DNA of 64,000 nucleotides from JAFAHD01 sp963772515 (lineage in GTDB: Bacteria > Vulcanimicrobiota > Vulcanimicrobiia > Eremiobacterales > Eremiobacteraceae), in the NCBI GenBank assembly GCA_963772515.1, contig CAVYXC010000002.1, forward strand, positions 62,001-126,000, written 5' to 3'. Position numbers and translations under genes: made by a program. The notes beneath the pieces were generated by a model. It searched no databases and was not told where the DNA came from. It worked only from the letters and a program-made list of their open reading frames with translations. Shown here one piece after another: positions 1 to 8,244 of the stretch (position 1 is the first letter of the stretch; each line of letters starts with the position of its first letter).

Positions 1-862
1 TGGTGTTCTCCATGCCGCCGAAGACGAATTCGCGGACCGCGATCTGCGCGTACTTCGAATACGGATACTTGACGCCGATGCGCTCGCTGAAAAAGTCGAC
101 CATCTTGGGCGTCTTGCCGAACGAGCGGCGTCCGTCGGCCTCGCGGCCCGGCTCCACGTACCAGGAGACCGGCACGCCGTCGCTCTTGTCGGTGCGTCCA
201 ACGAACTTGCCCGCGACCACGCTCACCAGATAGGTGACGTGCGGCACGTCCATCTTCCAATGATAGGTCTTTGTTTTCTTGGCCTTGTCCTCGACCGTCG
301 AGACCAGCGTGCCGTTGCTGAGCACGAAGAAGTCCGCCGGCACCGTCGCGATGACTTCGGTCGTCGCCTTGGCGTTGGGATGGTCGATGCACGGGAACCA
401 ATAATGCGCGTCGGCGTCTTGGCCTTGGGTCCAGACCTGATGCGGCCGATCCGGATAGCCCTTATCGGGACCGATGAAGTAGATGCCCATTTGCGGATCG
501 TGGACTTCATAGTCGACCGTGACGGTCGTCGACTTGCCGCTGTGCAGGCGCGGGATCTCGATGCGCAGCGTCTCGCCGATCAACTCGTGCGCGAGCGCTT
601 TGCCGCCGCCGCGTACGCCCTTGATGCGCATGCGGCCGGCCTGCAGCTCCAGCGAGTTGAGGGAGCCGCCCACCGCGGTGAACGTCGTGGCGCACCGGCC
701 GCGCAGGATGCGCCGCCCAAAATCGAAGCCGAGCGTGAGCGCGATGTGATCGACGCGCGCGCGCCGGTCCGGTGCGTAATGCGCCCGGCTCGCCGGCAAC
801 GGGAACGGGCGGCGCGTGAGGTGGCGCGGCTCGTCGGCCCGCCGGCAGTACCGGTGTGTCAT
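1..862 (-). CDS. M1-family metalloaminopeptidase, N-terminal part (runs off the left edge)
   Basis: About 287 residues of an M1 (gluzincin) aminopeptidase are visible. They cover the N-terminal beta-sheet domain (roughly residues 35-230) and the entry to the catalytic domain. The last residues, GGMENT (about 282-287), match the GxMEN exopeptidase loop that anchors the substrate's free amino group. The HExxH zinc site would lie beyond the edge. The ATG overlaps the stop of the EF-G-like gene as ATGA, so the two are probably co-transcribed and translationally coupled. No signal peptide is seen, which suggests a cytoplasmic enzyme trimming N-terminal residues from peptides. The subfamily cannot be told from this part alone. 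Confidence 0.85.
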   Translation of the reverse strand, partial: MTHRYCRRADEPRHLTRRPFPLPASRAHYAPDRRARVDHIALTLGFDFGRRILRGRCATTFTAVGGSLNSLELQAGRMRIKGVRGGGKALAHELIGETLRIEIPRLHSGKSTTVTVDYEVHDPQMGIYFIGPDKGYPDRPHQVWTQGQDADAHYWFPCIDHPNAKATTEVIATVPADFFVLSNGTLVSTVEDKAKKTKTYHWKMDVPHVTYLVSVVAGKFVGRTDKSDGVPVSWYVEPGREADGRRSFGKTPKMVDFFSERIGVKYPYSKYAQIAVREFVFGGMENT

Positions 863-2925
863 CGGGCGGCGGCGGCCTCCTTGCGCTCCGCGGTCACGTT
901 CTGGGTGACCTTCGGCGGCGCGAATTCGAAGTGATCGTGCTCGGCGACGTAGTAGCCGAGGCCTTGCGTCGCCGTACGCAGCTCGGTGAGATAACGCGGC
1001 AGCTCCGCTTGCGGCACGAGCGCTTTGACCGAATCCCATCCGGTGCGCGACTCGCTCGCGCCGTAGCTGAGGATCTGGCCACGATGGCCGGACACTTGCT
1101 GCAGCACGACGCTGGTGAAGTGCGTGGGCACAGTCACCTCGACGCGCATGATCGGCTCGAGCAGCGCGGGCTGGCACTTGGGCAAGCCCTCGCGCATCGC
1201 CAGCGACGCGGCCATGCGGAACGACGCTTCGTTGGAGTCGACCGTGTGGTAGGATCCGTCGAAGAGCGTGACATGCACGTCGACGACCGGGAATCCGGCG
1301 ATCGGACCCTTGTCAAGCGCTTCGCGCACGCCCTTCTCGACCCCGGGATGGAACTGCTTGGGCACGACGCCGCCCACGATGCGCTCGTCGAACTTGAATC
1401 CCGTGCCGCGCGGTTGCGGATTGATCTCGAGATGCACGTCGCCGAACATGCCGTGGCCGCCCGTCTGGTGCTTGTAGCGCCCTTGCTGCTGGACCTTGGT
1501 GGCGATGGTCTCGCGGTATGGCACGTTGGGCAGCTGCGTGTCGAGCTTGACGTTGTATTTGCGCTGCAGGCGCTCGACCGTGACCGCGAGATGCATCTCA
1601 CCGTGCCCGCGCAAGACGAGCTCATCGGTGAACTGCGCGCGCTCCGCGACGACGGTCGGATCTTCTTCTTTCATGCGCACGAGCAGCTGCGAGAGCTTGG
1701 CCTCGTCAGCGCGGTCGTGCGGCCTGATCGCGAGCGCGAACGCTGGTTTGGCAAGCGCGGGTACAGGCATCGTCGTCTTGCCGTTGCCCGTCGTCAGCGT
1801 ATCGCCGGTGTGCATCGCATCCAGGCGCGATATCGCGACCAGGCTTCCCGGGCCTGCGCTGGTCACCGCGGTTTGGTTCTTGCCTTGCAGCACGAACAAT
1901 CCGCCCGGACGTTCTTTGGCGTCGGGATGCGCCGGACTGGTCAGCTGCGTGTCGCCGGTGACCGTGCCGGCGAAGATGCGCGCGACCGAGATCTTGCCGC
2001 TTTGCGGGTGCACGAAGGTCTTGCAGATCTGGGCCACGAGCGTGCCTGCAGGATTGGGCTCGATCGGCTTGCCGTCGGCATCCGCGCGCGGCGCGAGCAG
2101 CGCGTCGGGGAATTGGCGCACGATGACTTCGAGCAGCTGCGGCGCGCCCCAGGCCTTGACGCCGGCGGCGACCAGCACGGGGATGATCTTGTCGGTGCTC
2201 ACGTCGGCGACCAGATCGCGTTCGACCTCCTCGGCGGGCGGCTCTTGTCCTTCGAGGATCTCTTCCATAAGATGGTCGTCGTAATCGGCGAGCGCCTCGA
2301 GCAATTCTTCGTGGGTCTTGTCGGCGAAGTGCTCGGGCAACGTGCTGGGCGTGACCGCGCCCCCATCGCCGTATGAGAACGCCTTCAGGCTGACGACGTC
2401 GACGAAGCCGGCGAAACTCTCACCCTGTCCGATCGGCAGCTGTTCGGCCACGACATGGTTGCTGAAACGCTGGCGCAGCGCGGCGTAGGTGGCGGGGAAA
2501 TCGGCTCCGGGGCGATCGAGCCGGTTCACGACGAAACAGTGGGGCATCTTGCGCGCTTCGAGATAGTCGAGGAGGATCTCGACCTGCGGGATGCGCGCCG
2601 GGTCGGCTTCCACCACGACCACCGCGGCGTCGGCTCCCACAAGCGCGAACTTGGTCTCCTCAAAAAAATCAACAGCGCCCGGACAATCGATGATGTTGAT
2701 CCGGACGCCGTCGGTCTGCAGGTGCGCGAAGCTTGGAGTGACCGACATCTGATGCGCGTGCGACTCGGGATCGTGGTCGGTGGTCGACGTCCCGTCGGTC
2801 ACCGATCCTTTTCGCGGAGTCGCGCCGGCGTGCGCGAGCAGCGCTTCGACCAGCGTGGTCTTGCCGCTGTGATGCGGTCCTACAAAGGCCACGTTTCGTA
2901 TGCCTGCGGCGGCAGGTGCAGCCAT
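859..2925 (-). CDS. EF-G-like translation GTPase (EF-G2 type)
   Basis: This 688-residue protein has the full EF-G layout: a GTPase domain, a beta-barrel domain 2 and the EF-G domain III-V region. The P-loop GPHHSGKTTL (16-25), DCPG (80-83) and NRLD (about 134-137) are visible. The P-loop differs from the AHIDAGKTT of canonical EF-G and matches the divergent EF-G2-like branch, so this is probably an accessory paralogue rather than the main translocase. The ATG at 2925 follows a strong AGGGGGTG ribosome site. The stop overlaps the aminopeptidase start. The upstream gap carries a palindromic repeat. Its exact role on the ribosome is not known. Confidence 0.88.
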   Translation of the reverse strand: MAAPAAAGIRNVAFVGPHHSGKTTLVEALLAHAGATPRKGSVTDGTSTTDHDPESHAHQMSVTPSFAHLQTDGVRINIIDCPGAVDFFEETKFALVGADAAVVVVEADPARIPQVEILLDYLEARKMPHCFVVNRLDRPGADFPATYAALRQRFSNHVVAEQLPIGQGESFAGFVDVVSLKAFSYGDGGAVTPSTLPEHFADKTHEELLEALADYDDHLMEEILEGQEPPAEEVERDLVADVSTDKIIPVLVAAGVKAWGAPQLLEVIVRQFPDALLAPRADADGKPIEPNPAGTLVAQICKTFVHPQSGKISVARIFAGTVTGDTQLTSPAHPDAKERPGGLFVLQGKNQTAVTSAGPGSLVAISRLDAMHTGDTLTTGNGKTTMPVPALAKPAFALAIRPHDRADEAKLSQLLVRMKEEDPTVVAERAQFTDELVLRGHGEMHLAVTVERLQRKYNVKLDTQLPNVPYRETIATKVQQQGRYKHQTGGHGMFGDVHLEINPQPRGTGFKFDERIVGGVVPKQFHPGVEKGVREALDKGPIAGFPVVDVHVTLFDGSYHTVDSNEASFRMAASLAMREGLPKCQPALLEPIMRVEVTVPTHFTSVVLQQVSGHRGQILSYGASESRTGWDSVKALVPQAELPRYLTELRTATQGLGYYVAEHDHFEFAPPKVTQNVTAERKEAAAAR

Positions 2926-2944
2926 TTGATATCACCCCCTGTAG

Positions 2945-2981
2945 CGGTCGAGTTTACTCGACCGACGAGTTCATTCGGCCG
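2945..2981. repeat. Palindromic intergenic repeat, copy 1
   Basis: The sequence CGGTCGAG-TTTA-CTCGACCG (2945-2964) is a perfect 8-bp inverted repeat with a 4-nt loop. It is followed by a degenerate second palindrome (about 2964-2979). A related double palindrome lies at 18305-18339; 32 of 40 positions agree between 2942-2981 and 18302-18341. The innermost base pair of the first stem changes from G-C here to A-T there, so pairing is preserved. It sits in the divergent gap between the EF-G-like gene and queE. It resembles a REP-type element; an operator role is possible. Confidence 0.6.
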
Positions 2982-3088
2982 ACGAGACGATCGGGCGAAA
3001 AGAGAGGATGGGCGCAGTTCGACGCCGCCCGCGCGCGCCCTTGTCAGCGCGCAAGGTCGGCAACCCGCAAACGCGAAAAAAGCGGCGC

Positions 3089-3775
3089 ATGCTTGCGACC
3101 GCGACGCTGCGCGTGAACGAGACCTTCCTGTCCGTGCAGGGCGAAGGCTCGATGATCGGCACGCCTTCCTTATTCATCCGGCTAGACGGCTGTCCGCTGC
3201 GCTGCGCGTGGTGCGATACCCCATACGCGCTCGAGGGGAATGCGGGCATCGAGACCGCCGTTGACGCGCTGGCGGCGAAGTGCGACGGCGTGCGCGCGGT
3301 GGTCATCACCGGCGGCGAACCGCTCGCGCAAGACGTCCGACCCCTCGTTGCGGCGGTGCATGACAAACACATCACGATCGAGACCAGCGGCACGATCTTC
3401 GCGGATCTGCCGCAGGTCGCGCTTTTCTCGATCAGCCCGAAAGTGGGAAGCTCGGGCTATACGCCAAAGCCCGCGACGTTGCGCAAATTCTGCGCGACGG
3501 CAGCTGGACGCATGCAGCTCAAGTTCGTGATCGCAGACGCCCGCGACTATGAAGAGGCGCTCGCCTGCGTGAGCTCCTTGCACGACGCGCTGCCGCCGGC
3601 GACGCCCGTCATCCTGCAACCGGAAAGCGCGAGCGCCGGCCGCGGGGAGCGCTACGCAGCGACGCTGCGCGCGCTCACCGAGAAGACGATCGCGGATGAA
3701 CGCTGGAGCGCCTTCGAGGTGCGCGTGCTGCCGCAGCTGCACTACATATTGTGGGGCGGGGAACCGGGGCGTTGA
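3089..3775 (+). CDS. queE: 7-carboxy-7-deazaguanine synthase QueE (radical SAM)
   Basis: QueE converts 6-carboxytetrahydropterin to 7-carboxy-7-deazaguanine, the ring-contraction step of preQ0/queuosine synthesis. The 228-residue protein has the radical SAM cluster CPLRCAWC (C35, C39, C42) and the SAM-binding GGEP (75-78). The N-terminal FLSVQGEGSMIGTPS stretch is typical of QueE, where substrate and cofactor meet. The ATG at 3089 is chosen because homology begins a few residues later; an upstream in-frame extension to 3008 is possible but basic and unlike the family. queD follows with an overlapping start, so the two form a small operon for consecutive pathway steps. Confidence 0.92.
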   Translation: MLATATLRVNETFLSVQGEGSMIGTPSLFIRLDGCPLRCAWCDTPYALEGNAGIETAVDALAAKCDGVRAVVITGGEPLAQDVRPLVAAVHDKHITIETSGTIFADLPQVALFSISPKVGSSGYTPKPATLRKFCATAAGRMQLKFVIADARDYEEALACVSSLHDALPPATPVILQPESASAGRGERYAATLRALTEKTIADERWSAFEVRVLPQLHYILWGGEPGR

Positions 3776-4131
3776 TCAGCATATCGCTCGAATGCCACTT
3801 CGATGCGGCGCACAAACTCGATCTGCCGTACGAATCGCCATGCAACCGCCCGCACGGCCATCGCTACATCGTGAGGATCATCGCGAGCGCGCAGCGCCTC
3901 GAACACGGCATGGTCGTCGACTTCAACGTGCTAAAAGGGGTGGTCGAACGCTTCGACCATCGCGATCTTAACGCGTTGCCGGAATTCGCCGACATGCCCT
4001 CGACCGCCGAGAACATCGCAATCGTACTGGCACGCGATCTGCAGTCAGCCGCCGGCGCGCGCGTGAGCATCGATGAGGTCAGCGTGCACGAGTCGCCGCA
4101 GACCGCTGCGCGCTGGACGAAACCTGCGTAG
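3772..4131 (+). CDS. queD: 6-carboxytetrahydropterin synthase QueD
   Basis: QueD makes 6-carboxytetrahydropterin from 7,8-dihydroneopterin triphosphate, the step before QueE. With the TTG start at 3772 the protein is 119 residues, the usual size. Zinc ligands are visible at H14 and in CNRPHGH (H28, H30), with C24 as the expected catalytic cysteine. The TTG overlaps the queE stop (TTGA), so translation is coupled. A GTG at 3751 would add seven residues and cannot be excluded. The order queE then queD within one transcript supports the assignment. Confidence 0.9.
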   Translation: MISISLECHFDAAHKLDLPYESPCNRPHGHRYIVRIIASAQRLEHGMVVDFNVLKGVVERFDHRDLNALPEFADMPSTAENIAIVLARDLQSAAGARVSIDEVSVHESPQTAARWTKPA

Positions 4132-4141
4132 AGAGCAAAAG

Positions 4142-4166
4142 AAAATCCCGCGTGGTGTGCGGGATT
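4142..4166 (-). terminator. Intrinsic terminator for rpoZ
   Basis: The inverted repeat AATCCCGC / GCGGGATT (4144-4151 and 4159-4166) has a 7-nt loop. Read on the minus strand it is followed by TTTTCTTTTG, so it fits a rho-independent terminator for rpoZ. On the plus strand the tract after the stem is only CTCTC, so it is weaker for queD. Confidence 0.7.
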
Positions 4167-4191
4167 CTCTCGGTGAACCAGCGCGAACTAG

Positions 4192-4434
4192 CTATTCCTC
4201 TGGGCGCACTTCGGGTTCGGTCGACAGCTCGAGCCGCCCGGCGGCGATCTCGGCGAACGCGGTGCTCACCGCTTTTTCAGGATTTGCGCCTTCGACCATC
4301 GGCTCCGCGCCGTTGACGACTTGTTGTGCGCGCACGCGCGCGGTGTTGACGAGCAAGTACTTATTAGGGATCTCCTCGACCAAGCGGTCGATGTTGCCGA
4401 ATGAGGCCATTTTCTTTTCGTGAATTCCGTCCAT
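4192..4434 (-). CDS. rpoZ: DNA-directed RNA polymerase omega subunit
   Basis: This small, acidic protein matches the omega subunit. The core stretch from about residue 9 reads ASFGNIDRLVEE, then NKYLLVNTARVRAQQ, corresponding to the conserved region that clamps the beta-prime C-terminus. Omega promotes assembly of core RNA polymerase. The ATG at 4434 gives 80 residues; an internal ATG at 4410 gives 72 residues and starts right at the conserved part. Neither has a strong ribosome site, so the start is unsure. It faces queD and ends at a terminator hairpin. Confidence 0.85.
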   Translation of the reverse strand: MDGIHEKKMASFGNIDRLVEEIPNKYLLVNTARVRAQQVVNGAEPMVEGANPEKAVSTAFAEIAAGRLELSTEPEVRPEE

Positions 4435-4536
4435 CAATCACAATCCGATACTATCCACGCCCGCAAATGCGGGACGTAACCACAGTCACTAATGATATGC
4501 TGAGCTCTCAGTATACCAAGACAAAGCCCACACAGC

Positions 4537-4543
4537 AAGGAGG
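4537..4543 (+). promoter_or_regulatory. Ribosome binding site deciding a TTG start
   Basis: AAGGAGG at 4537-4543 is a near-perfect Shine-Dalgarno. It lies 10 nt before an in-frame TTG at 4554, whereas the first good ATG (4578) is 34 nt away. This favours the TTG start for the secreted protein that follows. Confidence 0.55.
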
Positions 4544-4553
4544 CGAGCCGCTT

Positions 4554-5093
4554 TTGCACCGCCGAAAGCCAGTATCCATGAGACATCTGGCGACAGCCGC
4601 GCTCGGCGCGGCGCTTTTCATTCTCGGCACCGCACCCGCACAGCCCGAGCGTACGATCAAGCCGCCGCCGATCACGGTCAGCATCGATGCGCCGGGCCAA
4701 ATCGTGTCGATCGCCGACATCGACCGGACGCCGGTCGGCGCCGACATCACGGTCATCGGCTATTACTCGCACAAGTCGGACGAGACGGACGGCGACCTGC
4801 AGGTCTTCCTCATCGATCACAAGGGCGATTTCGTCGTCGTCGAAGCACCGCACCGCTTCCGCGCGATGCGCTACTTCATACGCGACCAGCATTTCCATCG
4901 CAACGATCTCGTCATCGCACGCGGCACGCTGACGCGCCAGTTCGACAAGCCCACCTTCAATTATCCGGCAGGCTGGATGGAGATCAATCCGGTGACGTCG
5001 ATCGCCCACTATGACGGCGACGAGCCCGCCGATCTGCACTACACGCAGGTGATCCACAATCCGTTCGGCCGCACGCGCGTGGTCGAGAGGTAA
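4554..5093 (+). CDS. Secreted protein of unknown function
   Basis: The family is not recognised. From the TTG at 4554 the protein has 179 residues: a basic N-terminus, a hydrophobic stretch LATAALGAALFILG and a probable signal peptidase site near TAPAQ. The mature part is polar, with alternating hydrophobic residues (ITVIGYYSHK, LQVFLIDHKG, FVVVEAPHRF) suggesting a small beta-sandwich or OB-like fold. There are no cysteines in the mature part. The next small gene starts within its stop codon (TAATG), so the two are coupled. ATG 4578 is an alternative start that keeps the signal peptide. Confidence 0.7.
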   Translation: MHRRKPVSMRHLATAALGAALFILGTAPAQPERTIKPPPITVSIDAPGQIVSIADIDRTPVGADITVIGYYSHKSDETDGDLQVFLIDHKGDFVVVEAPHRFRAMRYFIRDQHFHRNDLVIARGTLTRQFDKPTFNYPAGWMEINPVTSIAHYDGDEPADLHYTQVIHNPFGRTRVVER

Positions 5094-5281
5094 TGGAGGT
5101 CGTCGCGATCCTCGGCGAACGCCTCTACCATGCGAGTGGGAGCGAGTGTCATCGGAAGCTGACCGAATCGGCGGGCGAGAGCGTGCTGACCATCACCGCC
5201 GCGCTGGCGCACGAGGTCGGCATGGAACCATGCGGCGTGTGCATGAGCGGCGCCGAAGAACGCCGCCCCGTCAATCCATGA
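5093..5281 (+). CDS. Small cysteine-containing protein, possible Ada-type metal-binding fold
   Basis: This 62-residue protein starts inside the stop of the upstream secreted-protein gene. It carries YHASGSECHRKL and, after a helix-like stretch, MEPCGVCMSG. The spacing (C19, then CxxC at C47 and C50) resembles the small zinc-binding fold of Ada N-termini and related single-domain proteins, which have a YH-x5-C followed by PCxxC. That is inference from the pattern; no function is known. The last 11 bases overlap the convergent thioesterase gene. Confidence 0.5.
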   Translation: MEVVAILGERLYHASGSECHRKLTESAGESVLTITAALAHEVGMEPCGVCMSGAEERRPVNP

Positions 5282-5678
5282 ACGGCGCGAGCGCGCTCCG
5301 CAGTCCTTCGGGAACCGGCTTCCCCTTCCACGTCTGACGGTCGACGCAGACCAGCACGATTTCGCAGTCGGCGACCCGGATGCCGTCCTGCCGGTCGATC
5401 GTGAATCCCAATGTGATCGATTTGTCGCCCAGCCGGTTGACGCGCGCGCAGACATGCATCATCTCGCCCAGCCGCGCGGGCGCGCGGAACTCGCACGTGT
5501 ATTTGACCCGCGGCAGCCAGCAATCGAAGCGATCAAAGACGATGCCGTAGGCCACGCCGGCCGCACGGAACAGCTCTTCCTCGGCGACCTCGAAGAAGCG
5601 CACGAACGCCCCGAAATAGACGACACCGGCTGCGTCCACGTCGCTCCAACGCACCGGTTCGTCGATATGGAAGCGCAT
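5271..5678 (-). CDS. Acyl-CoA thioesterase, YbgC/4HBT hotdog family
   Basis: This is a 135-residue single hotdog-fold thioesterase of the 4-hydroxybenzoyl-CoA/YbgC class, which hydrolyses acyl-CoA thioesters. The signature SDVDAAGVVYFG (12-23) holds the catalytic aspartate, D15 in the usual D-x2-G-x2-Y pattern. The ATG at 5678 overlaps the stop of the PaaI-type thioesterase gene (TGATG), so the two hotdog enzymes are made together. Homology begins exactly at this ATG. The substrate cannot be told from the sequence. Confidence 0.85.
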   Translation of the reverse strand: MRFHIDEPVRWSDVDAAGVVYFGAFVRFFEVAEEELFRAAGVAYGIVFDRFDCWLPRVKYTCEFRAPARLGEMMHVCARVNRLGDKSITLGFTIDRQDGIRVADCEIVLVCVDRQTWKGKPVPEGLRSALAPFMD

Positions 5679-6118
5679 CAGGCGACACCGCGCGGACTGA
5701 CGACCATGTAGGTCGCCGTGCACCGGGCACAGACCCGGCCGGCCTCGTCCTCTGCAGTGGCCGTCGCGAGCAGCAGCGTGTTGCCGCGGTGCACGACCTG
5801 TGCTCGTGCGATGATCGGCCCTGCCACGATGGGTCGCAGGTACTGGATGTGCAGGTCGGTCGTCACCATGTCTTTGCCCTCGGGGATGATCGACATCGTC
5901 GCCACCGCGATCGCCGCATCGACATACGCGGCGACGATGCCGCCTTGGACGGCGCCCTGGTATTGCGTGAAGATCTTCTTATAAGGAAAGCGCAGCACCG
6001 ACTCGCCCTGGCCGTAGCTCATCACCTCGAGTTCGAAGTGATCGGCGAACGGGTTTTCGGTGAAGATGCGTCGGAAGCGCTCGGGGATGTCTTGGGGGTC
6101 GATGCCTCGCGCAGGCAT
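5678..6118 (-). CDS. PaaI-family hotdog thioesterase
   Basis: The 146-residue protein has the PaaI-like signature YQGAVQGGIVAAYVDAAIAVA. Its glycine pair and aspartate sit where this family places its nucleophile-activating residues, and a LHIQYLRPI strand follows. It probably cleaves aryl- or acyl-CoA thioesters. It lies 5 bp downstream of the tryptophanase gene and overlaps the second thioesterase, forming a tnaA-thioesterase-thioesterase run. Pairing with an aromatic amino acid lyase hints at aromatic acid metabolism, but this is inference. Confidence 0.82.
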   Translation of the reverse strand: MPARGIDPQDIPERFRRIFTENPFADHFELEVMSYGQGESVLRFPYKKIFTQYQGAVQGGIVAAYVDAAIAVATMSIIPEGKDMVTTDLHIQYLRPIVAGPIIARAQVVHRGNTLLLATATAEDEAGRVCARCTATYMVVSPRGVA

Positions 6119-6123
6119 GCGGC

Positions 6124-7536
6124 CTATCGCCGCGCCGCCGGCGCAGGCGCAGCATCGCGCGCGGGTTCGAAGCGCGCGCTGAAGTGGCGCAGCGGCGGCG
6201 CCTGCCACACCATGTCGAGACCTTTGATGGTGGCGCGCCGCGCGTAGACGTCGGCCATGACCTCGATGACGTAGTCGATGTGGCTTTGCGTGTAGACGCG
6301 CCGCGGAATGGCGAGGCGCACGAGTTCCATCGGCGCGAGCTGCTCTTCCCCCGTCGTAGGATCGGTTTTGCCGAACATCACGCTGCCGATCTCGACCGCG
6401 CGTATGCCGCCCGCGACATAGAGCTCGGCGACGAGCGCTTGGCCTGGGAACTGGCGCTTCGGGATGTGCGGTAACAGGCCGGCCGCGTCCACGTAGATCG
6501 CGTGACCGCCGGGCGGCTGCACGATCGGCACGCCCAACTCGGTGAAGTGCGCGCCCAGGTAGCCGGTCGAGACGATGCGATAGTGCAGGTAGTCGTGATC
6601 GAGCACTTCGTGCAGTCCGACGGCGATCGCCTCGAGATCGCGCCCGGCGAGGCCGCCGTACGTCGGAAAACCTTCCGTGAGGATCAGCAGCGTCGCTTCT
6701 TGCTTGGCGAGCGCGGCGTCGTTGGTGGCCAAAAAACCGCCGATGTTGACCAGACCGTCTTTCTTGGCCGACATCGTGCAACCGTCCGCGTATGAGAACA
6801 GCTCAAGCGCGATGTCAGCGACGCTGTGTTGCGCATAGCCTTGCTCGCGCTCGCGGATGAACCAGCAGTTCTCGGCGAACCGGCACGCGTCGATGTATAG
6901 CGGCAAGCCATGCGCGCGGCACACGGCGTTCACTGCTTTCACGTTGGCCATGGAAACCGGCTGGCCGCCGCCGGAGTTGTTGGTGATGGTGAGCATCACG
7001 AGCGGGATGCGCTTGGCGCCGACCCGCGCGATCAAGGCTTCGAGCGCCGCGACGTCCATATTGCCTTTGAATGGATGGATGGTGGCCGGTTCCAGCCCCT
7101 GCGGGATCGGTAGGTCAACGGCTTCGGCGCCGGTCGCTTCGACGTTCGCGCGCGTCGTGTCGAAATGCGTGTTGTTGGGCACGACGTCGCCGGGTTCGCA
7201 GACCGTTGAGAAGAGGATGCGTTCGGCCGCGCGGCCTTGGTGCGTCGGCAGCACGTGCGTGAATCCGAAGACCTCGCGAACGGCATCGGCGAAACGGTAG
7301 TAGGATTGCGCGCCCGCGTACGATTCGTCGCCGCGCATTAGCGCCGACCATTGCTCGGCGCTCATCGCTCCCGTGCCGCTGTCGGTGAGCAAATCGATGA
7401 TGACGTCGCGCGCCGGCAGCAAGAACGGGTTGTAGCCCGCGCCTTCGAGCAAGCGCTCGCGCTGCGCGCGGGTGGTCATCTTGATGGGCTCGACGGTCTT
7501 GATGCGGAAGGGCTCGATGATGGTCTTGAAGGTCAT
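6124..7536 (-). CDS. tnaA: Tryptophanase (PLP-dependent beta-eliminating lyase)
   Basis: The 470-residue protein aligns along its length with tryptophan indole-lyase and tyrosine phenol-lyase. The PLP lysine is K259 in SAKKD (256-260), followed by GLVNIGG. Two positions separate the families. D126 in HFDTT and I383 in AVEIGS match tryptophanase, where phenol-lyase has Thr and Arg. The likely reaction is tryptophan to indole, pyruvate and ammonia. The stretch GLVNIGGFL is more like phenol-lyase, so some ambiguity remains. The gene follows the DUF5069 gene by 4 bp and precedes two thioesterases in one operon. No TnaC-like leader is seen. Confidence 0.87.
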   Translation of the reverse strand: MTFKTIIEPFRIKTVEPIKMTTRAQRERLLEGAGYNPFLLPARDVIIDLLTDSGTGAMSAEQWSALMRGDESYAGAQSYYRFADAVREVFGFTHVLPTHQGRAAERILFSTVCEPGDVVPNNTHFDTTRANVEATGAEAVDLPIPQGLEPATIHPFKGNMDVAALEALIARVGAKRIPLVMLTITNNSGGGQPVSMANVKAVNAVCRAHGLPLYIDACRFAENCWFIREREQGYAQHSVADIALELFSYADGCTMSAKKDGLVNIGGFLATNDAALAKQEATLLILTEGFPTYGGLAGRDLEAIAVGLHEVLDHDYLHYRIVSTGYLGAHFTELGVPIVQPPGGHAIYVDAAGLLPHIPKRQFPGQALVAELYVAGGIRAVEIGSVMFGKTDPTTGEEQLAPMELVRLAIPRRVYTQSHIDYVIEVMADVYARRATIKGLDMVWQAPPLRHFSARFEPARDAAPAPAARR

Positions 7537-7540
7537 CGGC

Positions 7541-7963
7541 TCACTTCGCGCCCGGAAATCGCCCTTCTTCGAAGTCGATGAGATCGGTGCGCGACTTGAT
7601 CTTGGGGTTGCCGCCGGCGATCTTCTGGAGGTCTTCCTTGAAGCGATCCCAGCCTTCGGGCGTCTGGGGATGCCATTGATCGATGTGGCCGTTGTGCGCA
7701 GCGAGCTTGTCGTCGGGAATGCGCGTGAGTACCAGCAGGTCGAGGACTTCCCTGTCGGTCAACGAGACGCGCACGGCCTGGAGGAACTGCTCGGCGTTGC
7801 AGCCGAGAGTCTCGAAGAGCGCTTTGTCCATCGAGCAGTCGTAGATGTACTCGCCCAGCGTGCCGGCGATATGGGCGCGCGCCTTGTCGATCGTGCGCGG
7901 CAGCATGGCGATGCCACCGACCTTCTCACGCGGACTGCGCGGGAATTGTTTGGTCAAGTCCAT
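7541..7963 (-). CDS. DUF5069 family protein
   Basis: This 140-residue protein matches the DUF5069 family, with the conserved LPRTIDKARAHIAGTLGEY stretch near residue 20. A central acidic and hydrophobic part and a C-terminal KIKSRTDLIDFEEGR follow. The function is not known. The ATG at 7963 is used because the family begins MDLTKQFPRSP; a TTG three codons upstream is an alternative. It sits 4 bp ahead of tnaA and appears to be the first gene of that operon. Confidence 0.8.
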   Translation of the reverse strand: MDLTKQFPRSPREKVGGIAMLPRTIDKARAHIAGTLGEYIYDCSMDKALFETLGCNAEQFLQAVRVSLTDREVLDLLVLTRIPDDKLAAHNGHIDQWHPQTPEGWDRFKEDLQKIAGGNPKIKSRTDLIDFEEGRFPGAK

Positions 7964-8037
7964 GCGCGTCAATTCACCGTGACGCCCCGCGCCTCATTCC
8001 ACAGGAATCGCGCCCGCGTCGCTGGTAGTGTGCGGCC

Positions 8038-8244
8038 GTGATCGCCGACTTCGCCATCGCATTGCGCAACTGCCCGAAGTGCCGCGCACCCGGCATGGAG
8101 CGGCGTGAGTATGCGTACCCTATCCTCGGGTATAGCGAATGCGAGTTCGCGTGCTTTATGTGCGGGCTCACGTTGTGGCCGCACACCGGCGAGTCGCCGC
8201 GCCAGAGCTACTTCCGGCGCCTCATGGACCGCTTCCGAGCCTAG
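8038..8244 (+). CDS. Small zinc-ribbon-like protein
   Basis: This putative 68-residue protein starts at a GTG and carries two cysteine pairs, NCPKC (C12, C15) and CFMCG (C39, C42), 23 residues apart, as in a zinc ribbon. An extra C35 precedes the second pair. The rest is polar, with aromatic residues (YAYPILGY, LTLWPH). There is no good ribosome site, so the start is uncertain, but the cysteine pattern argues against chance. It is divergent from the DUF5069 gene. No function is assigned. Confidence 0.5.
   Translation: MIADFAIALRNCPKCRAPGMERREYAYPILGYSECEFACFMCGLTLWPHTGESPRQSYFRRLMDRFRA

Noticed and set aside
856..2376. Long plus-strand open frame of 506 codons opposite the EF-G-like gene
   Set aside because: It is the antisense shadow of a clear GTPase gene in GC-rich DNA, has Arg/His-rich composition and matches no family.
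6124..7536. Tyrosine phenol-lyase instead of tryptophanase
   Set aside because: Asp126 and Ile383 match tryptophanase where phenol-lyase has Thr and Arg, although part of the lysine region is phenol-lyase-like.
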